Positions 60,301-64,000 of a DNA stretch of 64,000 nucleotides are shown in pieces (position 1 is the stretch's first letter; each line of letters starts with the position of its first letter). Origin of the DNA: Toxoplasma gondii ME49 (taxonomy: Eukaryota; Apicomplexa; Conoidasida; Eucoccidiorida; Sarcocystidae); assembly GCF_000006565.2 (NCBI RefSeq), contig NC_031480.1:698144-762143 (forward strand), in the 5' to 3' direction. The notes beneath the pieces are model-generated. The model was not told where the DNA came from. It was given only the letters and a program-made list of their open reading frames with translations, and made no database searches. The translations under genes and the position numbers were made by a program.

Positions 60301-63300
60301 CGCCGCGGCGGCTGATTTCGTCGGCTTCTTTTCCTGACCGGGATCGAGTGAAAGCAGCCGACCCTTGCAGCAGGAACGCTTCCTGTTCCTCGAGAAAGTG
60401 TCGGAACTCAAGCATCTGCTCCCCCAGTCTGATGTGCCTACCCAACAGATCCCTGATGACAGACGCAAGTTGGGTCTCCGCCTCTGCCATTCGCGCGATC
60501 TCGGTCTCTGCAACCACTACGCGCAGCGGAGCGACCTTCGCGGCGACCTTTATCTTCTGATCTTCAAGCACCGCGAGGGCCACTGAAATCGCGTCGTTCG
60601 CATTGCGTGCCTCATGTAGGAGCTGCTCGAGACGTCTATTCTGTTCATCGCCTTCGCGCGCGAAACGGCCGACGTCGTCGGGGTGCTGCTTCAAATAAGC
60701 GCTCTTCATGTCGTCCCTGAGGTCTCGCCGCGTTTCGTCCACAACCTGGATCTGCTCGGAGCTGCTCAACATCTGCGTATTGCCTTCCTCGAGCAGCGTT
60801 TGTGCCTCCTGTAGCCATGAGTCGATCTTGGAGAGGTCGCCATTCGGATCGTCCGTAACACCTAAAGCGGACGTGTCAACACGACTCTGGGGGACGTCCT
60901 CCAGCTTCAGCCCGCGCTCGGCCTGCTCCTTCAAGCGATTCTTCAAAGCCTTCTGCTTCCCCACGAGCATGGTGATTTCCTTCACGAGGTTCTCCTGGCG
61001 CACTCGAAACGTGTACACCTGGTCTCTGGCGCGACGTTGTTCGTCGAGGCGGCTGACCTCCGCGAAGAGCGCGTTGACTTTCTTCATGCCCTTACGCGCC
61101 GCAGCGAGAGCCTGCTGATCCTCTGAGACTCGTTGCTGCAGCTTCGCGACGTCGGCCTGGACCGTAGCGTCCTTCTGACCGCTCGCAGCGAAGGCTGCGA
61201 CGATTTCCTGCGCCTCCGCCTCCTCCTCCGCGCCCGTGTCTCTCTTCAGAATCGTTTGGAGCGCCTTTACTTCTCGGGCTACGCGGTCGAACCTGGCGTC
61301 CATCTCTGCGGCCCGCTTTATCACGGCTTCGTCCGACAAGCCATTGCGCCACGTCGTCTCGCCAAGAGTCTCCTGGAAAACGCGCAGACGGCGGCGCACC
61401 GAGTCGACGGCGGCGGGAAGCTCTGCGATCTCCTTCCAGGTAACGGCGTCTGCGCGAGCGATTTCTTCAACGCGGTGGCGCGCGACCACAAGTCTCCGCC
61501 GCAGCGTGGTCTTCTCAAGGTTCGTCACAGCCTGCTGAAGAGCCGTGTACGTGGTGTCTTCCGCGTCGACCAGCTCCTTCGCTTCTGCGGTCAGTTTGAC
61601 CACGGTGTCGCGCAGCGCCTTGACGGTCCTCACTACAGGGCGCATTTGCGCGTCGCATTTTGCTGCGTCAGGCACGTCCCACTTTTCGTTGATGACACTC
61701 AGTTCCTGCTGTCTCTCGCGCAGCGCCGCCTGCCATGTCGCGCGCTCTTTTTCCGCCTTGTGGAGCAAATCGCGCGCGCGAGCCAGCACAGTGTTCGCCG
61801 TCTCCCAGTCGTCCGTTCTCGAGGCCGCCAACTCCGCATGTTGGGCGTCAGACAAGGCCTCCATCTCGAGTTCCTTCAACCTGGTGAGTCCAGCCACAGT
61901 GTTGCGAGCGCGCTTCTCCGCCGCCACGAGCATCCGGTTGAGCTCCAAGACCCGGAGGTCGGTCTCGAGAGTGTCCGCGAGCGATCGCAGAATCTCGAGC
62001 TCGCCCCCCATAGACTTCGAGGCGTCCCGGATCTTCGAGACGGAGCCACGGCCGTGCTTCAACGCCTTTGCCACGGTCCACGCGTGCTTTGCTAAGTGCG
62101 GATGTCTCTCCAGGAGGTCCGTCACCTCGCTATTCGTCCGGTCCATCTCCTTCAACAGGTCCTCGGGATTGACACTTGGGTCACCCGCACCGTCGTACTT
62201 TTCGAGCACGGCCTTGATGCGGCTCTGCAGCGCGACGAGGTGTTTCTCCCTCGTCTTGGCGTCCGCCTGGAAGGCCTCTGGCTCCTTAAGCGCCAGTCGG
62301 AGGGTCTCCTTGGCATTCTGCGCGACCTGTGTCATCGCCGCAGCGCGCGTCTTGAGCTGCGTCGCGAGTGCCTCTTGGTGCGCCGCCAAGACACCCAGTT
62401 GTGTCACCGCCGTCTCCTCCTTCTTCCGAAGTAAGAGCTGGTCGAGGGCCTCTTGCGCGATGCGCAGCTCCTTAAGGGCGTTGGATGCAGCCTTATTGAC
62501 GCGGACGGCGAGTTTGTGGTCCACGTCGGACCCGTCGCGGTAGATGCTCCAATGGCGCGCGTGAATCCACTCTGCGACTTCAGCGACGTATTTCGCAGCG
62601 CCCTCTTGCCAATGCATCTGCGCAGGGAGAGCGGCTTCGGCTTCCTGGAGCTTTCCGAAGTCCTGCCTCCAGGAAGCCCGACGTTGCGCATTCAATCTGG
62701 AGAAGTCGAGCTTCTGTCCTGCTGTCACAATCGTTTTGTGACGCACGGTCTCCTCGGTCAGACGTGCCGCTTCAGCCGTGATCTTTCGTTGGTTCTCGTC
62801 GACCTCCTGCAGCTTTCGCGCAATGCCTTCGCGGAGCTTCTCCGCTGCGGAGACGCGCCACTTCGCCACCAGGCTCTGGACTCGCTGCAGCACCTTGTGG
62901 GCTTCGAACGCGGACTCCCAGAGGCTCTTGGTGACCGCCTCGATATCTACACGACTCCGCCTGGACTTCTTCTTCACCTCGCGCGGCATCAGCGCCTCGC
63001 GTCGCTCCATCGTCTTCAACGTCTCCTTGAGCGAGACGAAGGTGGATAGGAAAACATTCCACAGCCGATCGACCAGCGAGTCGAGTTTGTGGATCGCCAC
63101 GAGCAGCCCCTCAGCGTCGCGGAAGCTCATCGGCGGCGCCTGTGGATCTGTCACGCGCTGGAGCATCCCACACGTCGTCTTGTACTTGTCGACGGCGCTG
63201 ATGATGTCTTGGCGCCCTGCGACCGCCGCCGCCAGCAGCTGCTTGGCGTTCCGCAAGTCGGTCTTGAACATCAATCCCGTGGCCAGGTAGAAAGCACGGA

Positions 63301-64000
63301 GGACATTGGACAGCGTCTTCGTGTGGGCCTTCATCAAGGTGCCGTGACGCTCGAGAACGCGCATCACAGTGTCCTGCACGCGCACAATGCGCCCCAGATT
63401 CGCCTCGACGTTCTTCAGAGTCCTGACGACGACCTCTGGCGTCCACGGCTTGATGCTCGTGCGAAGGACTTTCTGGACCTCCTCGAGCTGCGCATGCAGC
63501 AGTCTCTCCTTCTTCTTCAGGCCTGGGAACGGGGGCAGATCGAGGGCCTTTCGGAGCACTGCAAACGACCGCAGCGCCACCGCGACGGCCACGTAGCTAT
63601 GCTCGAAGGAGGTGGTAGTTCGTTGCTGTTCCTTGATACGACGCGCGGCCGCCTGTGCCCTTTCCTTCTCCCTTCTCTTTTCCTTCATCTTTTTCATCAC
63701 CTTCCCACTCATGTTGAGGCGCGCCAACTCGTTCGCCTTCACCTTGGCCCGCTTCGCCTCCAGATTGTTCTCCAGCTTCGTCTTTGCTCTGGAGAATGCG
63801 CGTGCCTTCGCCTTGTCTAACACAGTGCCCTTTACGTTCTTCCTCCGCCCCTTCTTCGCCTTCGTTTTGCCCTTGCCATTCATGTTACGGTTGACATTCT
63901 CCAAGGAGCGTTTGTCGAGCGCGGCAATCGCGACGGACATCATCGCTTCGGCCACCTCGAGTTCGGCGCTTCTGCGGTTGTACTCGCCGACGAATTTCTC
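51344..64000 (-). CDS. Giant coiled-coil type I membrane protein, C-terminal 4218 aa (N-terminus outside window)
   Basis: I do not recognise the family. One uninterrupted frame runs from the window edge to TAA at 51344-51346, so it is intronless over 12.6 kb. Numbering visible residues from base 64000: 20-120 are Lys/Arg-rich; about 120-4000 are almost continuous charged helix with heptad-like spacing and very few Cys or aromatic residues; 2250-2350 carry Arg/Asp/Glu 12-residue repeats; a CHCVGRCP cluster lies near 2580. A single transmembrane helix (LGVSLGVVLFLIVIVAVVLM, about 51440-51505) is followed by a basic stop-transfer RRRYRRRL and a roughly 25-residue tail ending NNAVVAPVES. Acidic residues before the helix and Arg after it predict type I topology: long coiled coil in the lumen or outside, short cytosolic tail. 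Candidate classes are a surface or secretory-organelle stalk protein or a golgin-like tether. A signal peptide, if present, would be beyond the window. Confidence 0.85.
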   Translation of the reverse strand, partial: EKFVGEYNRRSAELEVAEAMMSVAIAALDKRSLENVNRNMNGKGKTKAKKGRRKNVKGTVLDKAKARAFSRAKTKLENNLEAKRAKVKANELARLNMSGKVMKKMKEKRREKERAQAAARRIKEQQRTTTSFEHSYVAVAVALRSFAVLRKALDLPPFPGLKKKERLLHAQLEEVQKVLRTSIKPWTPEVVVRTLKNVEANLGRIVRVQDTVMRVLERHGTLMKAHTKTLSNVLRAFYLATGLMFKTDLRNAKQLLAAAVAGRQDIISAVDKYKTTCGMLQRVTDPQAPPMSFRDAEGLLVAIHKLDSLVDRLWNVFLSTFVSLKETLKTMERREALMPREVKKKSRRSRVDIEAVTKSLWESAFEAHKVLQRVQSLVAKWRVSAAEKLREGIARKLQEVDENQRKITAEAARLTEETVRHKTIVTAGQKLDFSRLNAQRRASWRQDFGKLQEAEAALPAQMHWQEGAAKYVAEVAEWIHARHWSIYRDGSDVDHKLAVRVNKAASNALKELRIAQEALDQLLLRKKEETAVTQLGVLAAHQEALATQLKTRAAAMTQVAQNAKETLRLALKEPEAFQADAKTREKHLVALQSRIKAVLEKYDGAGDPSVNPEDLLKEMDRTNSEVTDLLERHPHLAKHAWTVAKALKHGRGSVSKIRDASKSMGGELEILRSLADTLETDLRVLELNRMLVAAEKRARNTVAGLTRLKELEMEALSDAQHAELAASRTDDWETANTVLARARDLLHKAEKERATWQAALRERQQELSVINEKWDVPDAAKCDAQMRPVVRTVKALRDTVVKLTAEAKELVDAEDTTYTALQQAVTNLEKTTLRRRLVVARHRVEEIARADAVTWKEIAELPAAVDSVRRRLRVFQETLGETTWRNGLSDEAVIKRAAEMDARFDRVAREVKALQTILKRDTGAEEEAEAQEIVAAFAASGQKDATVQADVAKLQQRVSEDQQALAAARKGMKKVNALFAEVSRLDEQRRARDQVYTFRVRQENLVKEITMLVGKQKALKNRLKEQAERGLKLEDVPQSRVDTSALGVTDDPNGDLSKIDSWLQEAQTLLEEGNTQMLSSSEQIQVVDETRRDLRDDMKSAYLKQHPDDVGRFAREGDEQNRRLEQLLHEARNANDAISVALAVLEDQKIKVAAKVAPLRVVVAETEIARMAEAETQLASVIRDLLGRHIRLGEQMLEFRHFLEEQEAFLLQGSAAFTRSRSGKEADEISRRGARIIEAATQLRAAWEAHADDRLALARFQRELATGLLPTEQLKEYATNPNVAEAVRDLVTRRKQNVQLVVQGSKAIQTMGREFADTAKRAGELSKLAQSVRRFFGLSSGQATVRAQLETLAEAAKKTQQGASGLIQQLSTLLSRAEQTTKSGDALDMGPGTRELMDSARMALERNPVEQWHQDLEAIGGQLRQLDDYIASLPHALLDSDIFAEELNNIRLAQGALYKSLERSRAMVDAADRRRFDLHVATTAATDFFHGATLTSAREHVEKLGAEETARHREIELVRSQIEALIRDLKTVLTSASAEGSAAAVDRNASARVQQLLSRRSALEGFAGIISRVMQLVNQREEVVRQLLKRAGTTGPVELAAVPVGEAVAQSKEMLKACESLVSEARALFAAVERLGGDLAILAEVSNARQRQHRLQGEAHRVKALLEQTLVSAQSQIVKVRGAYRSVASDDANGNPNFQQANSVLSVVKLAGRDAATSVVHITQESANLDREIADIEAKTQAATGPVRAQIRQLQAIQGELRVAISQLRGRIALLARAAQELEDAAGDLTGHLKRQALAVAQDQIAAKMKEQEDLAEEVERDEAAVDQLRRDVDRLLAMRQRHADGMDADAGFQPRRLSSQGDHVAKAEELAAHLSETAARVQNAQRELAKSEASWRRFEGLRDPVNALRSLTNKSSRTLDRLGRKLGQILSDLAGLEKVGEASDVGVLISDAHAALDRLSGQADGVVREAREVRGAAQSATEACRQENSAVAILRSSFADNAVYGRRAAVYQEAVATLQIGDAKSRQWSHIVKETEGSWTVLGETVTLLRRVEKNPVVFEGLRKVAERLELLTPMVRQMAGVVNDARAALRKLYEEANALRPHVFAPRPQPDNSLADLELRANSLRSEAEGLLVKAEMAERQSKALGRGRVSRPRRWRHGEPYPTRVDVDGLPDLEAAAQSVRVWREHLQRLREANSQAAREAAKSGRQSARLLATTAETDAALQRLEAMLNDLERDLQRDLLEHQVHSEIHRDRGHDMQRDRDRDIERDTRRDRERDMERDAHRDRERDMERSTRSDRERDMERSTRRDRERDMERSTRRNLERDMERSTRRDRERDTERGTHLDRERDSESRAPVERRRKDRSRSVSSLALRGESKAATQVPPLSEEVAEVEHRMQERVGALGNLTATFAIRKPSEDLTTGEELWAGREALQHLEMEARKALGKLEDVLGYAASVKRRLEAARSARAANSADGSENEDFGYLEKRLEAAVTDGRASVASANEWLREDTMTTEMEGRVRRLFSDAEAVRDALVHAEQSTSFYKQETAQQRTVFTASAELVAKFEGNVTASGELERATCHCVGRCPLNDLQAAVAGLEKASADAKATVKRLTVAVDAARHVRDAKIRVPAYMQGYIARAQNLVRGAHERLKELQRDRAVLDDDLAVSRAESQKAVRAVHELFRRILSQRLASVSGVAEQIVAKKNRVFEVGGEVQRLLEQLERMAKLHSSEKRAETVDQAVATAEMRFQEAEQLVNEMQKLHQDAPERWPLECGSNSFVAEDARSWQRDIEKSHRDSAGHVAAAVRRLVDISVNVEAIKGVRDTMVAQTAVAESRLASGREFLLTLKAAMQQFSARLDSAQALLTKAKSRQRDLPVRGDFADGLASASVEVIEQIAQDLAKAGSIATLCRQQVSSLRRYTRLSRTLLGNAEASEKDEALLALADLKVTAEEVQRETTRMRDVAAAVGKAESRLASYARKAAAHSVDVLLRTAGRRDRQSRQLVGLSDRVAGAHAKVIKLQTERFHVTPGEADPTQEAKKRLEETTRILSQEETIAKQVDEGSALVRGGVAAIRAVERALDKALLNRSQAKDLAACATEKAETTAAEQLRRARSLVREMTNAISLAEVNETPLYLSYPFRSAHAKSRSSESPDPSPAHTSVSVEHVAEKRRQAQANLSFFKTRLESLKAAGHTLEEASKKQRAAAVKLKGLAEEPGDKVGGTPRRLEGKLHPAVRGSDKVEQSLTEQQRQRIALILAAKQDVSKAQKALAEANNAIQTLSEGQEEAANRLRQLETSRDAVRATARKAPAGSDISVMYREIEEMVEEGRRLYAEYSAQLKRTASQRAKVERELEQQIVTVKQLFDSVQTSEASLFGGSVEEARKILAQMEHDSAEAQRLVDEIRKLIEETSETYSESRSSEARRLLGRVNTITNTVKKSSKRVLETIDTLESSAYNNIAASLRDRLEKIQGELEARRKEAEEALLRNSDHEKLLVLIQASDKVRHTTTQVTEKAKELRAVGAELSRLSADLERTANKPEASDSTAEFWTKTATAFLALQNRVNDATNRATGLGTSAQALVAVAKEDLRDAHNVWSQCRRVQDEILIARCHDLAAAATDAGERALGELHASMAETVNLQTLSRAAEHEAKAALLALAKQSLWESMAKAEKTSTRSNSLLAELRQSAGELRALVEAASNIAEKGESLGETEDQLQVERSKGRGQRMSVVDPELIVDAERIAGRGAALAKNLTNAVGTMRATVVPEVVVELLNEPSLAAGIEQHAKSVQAQAQAWESEVAMVLAEMQDLVSELQAANRTNSPANVRHEVVANLAAVNSLLHNTESDQVETVDTGPELMRATTLLNRAQSLLRTAVDPGDPDTQENADLEAQAESLSGRLQEHMDKHNLNRFEQFVSSTGSGLWSLENLGLPPMVEAALAALARTQSEAADLMREWSRIQGLDQEAQADLQTRLRERLEAVSAETRKALGMLQSSLLSEVQRNDAKLQRFTAILAQGADLASQLTREATNNGPVLMARAVRSDEAVSETPRDPAGILEQLVLLLERVQQEGSSETNESVGEAAAPTDTAALESFRRLAENFQGDNAVMRRSVDAAAIAFQRATRSEQQLNETQGLAFSEKSAQEAPAAFVERLSSVMQKAENDRKNLEVGLGVSLGVVLFLIVIVAVVLMLVRRRYRRRLLVLTRCESKEVSDNNAVVAPVES
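51440..51505 (-). other. Transmembrane helix of the giant coiled-coil protein
   Basis: About 22 hydrophobic residues rich in Val, Leu and Ile, directly followed by seven basic residues in eight, encode the only clear membrane segment in the 4218 visible residues. Confidence 0.9.
56952..57235 (-). repeat. 36-bp tandem repeats encoding RDRERDMERSTR units
   Basis: About seven to eight copies of a 36-base unit (12 residues, consensus RDRERDMERSTR) lie in frame within the giant gene. Copies in the middle are nearly identical and the outer ones diverge. The repeats are highly charged with alternating Arg and Asp/Glu and break the surrounding heptad-type sequence. Confidence 0.95.

Overview
The window looks like nuclear DNA of a coccidian apicomplexan of the Sarcocystidae, most likely Toxoplasma gondii or a close relative such as Hammondia or Neospora. 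The reasons are: eukaryotic genes with many GT-AG introns; introns and leaders that are strongly pyrimidine-rich on the coding strand; TA/TATG microsatellites in most introns; many TGCATGC motifs; proteins swollen by Ser/Ala/Arg/Glu-rich insertions; and an MCM4, a decapping scaffold, a mitochondrial PDK/BCKDK-type kinase and a CCCH protein of eukaryotic type. The species is an inference. I could run no search, and all gene structures were built by hand from splice signals and reading phase.

Layout. (1) 66-10578, minus: an EDC4/Ge-1/Varicose-type mRNA-decapping scaffold, 11 exons in the window, C-terminus beyond base 1. (2) 10579-15661: a 5 kb divergent intergenic region with one weak gene candidate at 14000-14381. 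(3) 15662-24237, plus: complete MCM4, 15 exons, 1014 aa. (4) 24238-31928: a gene-poor stretch holding one small three-exon minus-strand gene (27437-28446, 69 aa) that no single open frame reveals. (5) 31929-38768, minus: a mitochondrial protein kinase of the PDK/BCKDK family, 11 exons, 731 aa. (6) 40130-45199, plus: a DCAF4/WDR21-like WD40 protein, 2 exons, head-to-head with the kinase. (7) 47220-49158, plus: a triple-CCCH zinc-finger protein with two possible C-termini. (8) 51344-64000, minus: the C-terminal 4218 aa of an intronless giant coiled-coil protein ending in one transmembrane helix and a short basic tail; its N-terminus lies beyond the window.

The genes do not form a pathway. They cover mRNA decay, replication licensing, mitochondrial oxo-acid dehydrogenase control, CUL4-type ubiquitin ligase targeting, RNA binding and an unidentified membrane coiled-coil. 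Two gene pairs are divergent (EDC4-like/MCM4 and kinase/DCAF4-like) and probably share promoter regions. For every main multi-exon model the exon lengths sum to whole codons, which supports the splice choices; the least certain junctions are named in the entries.
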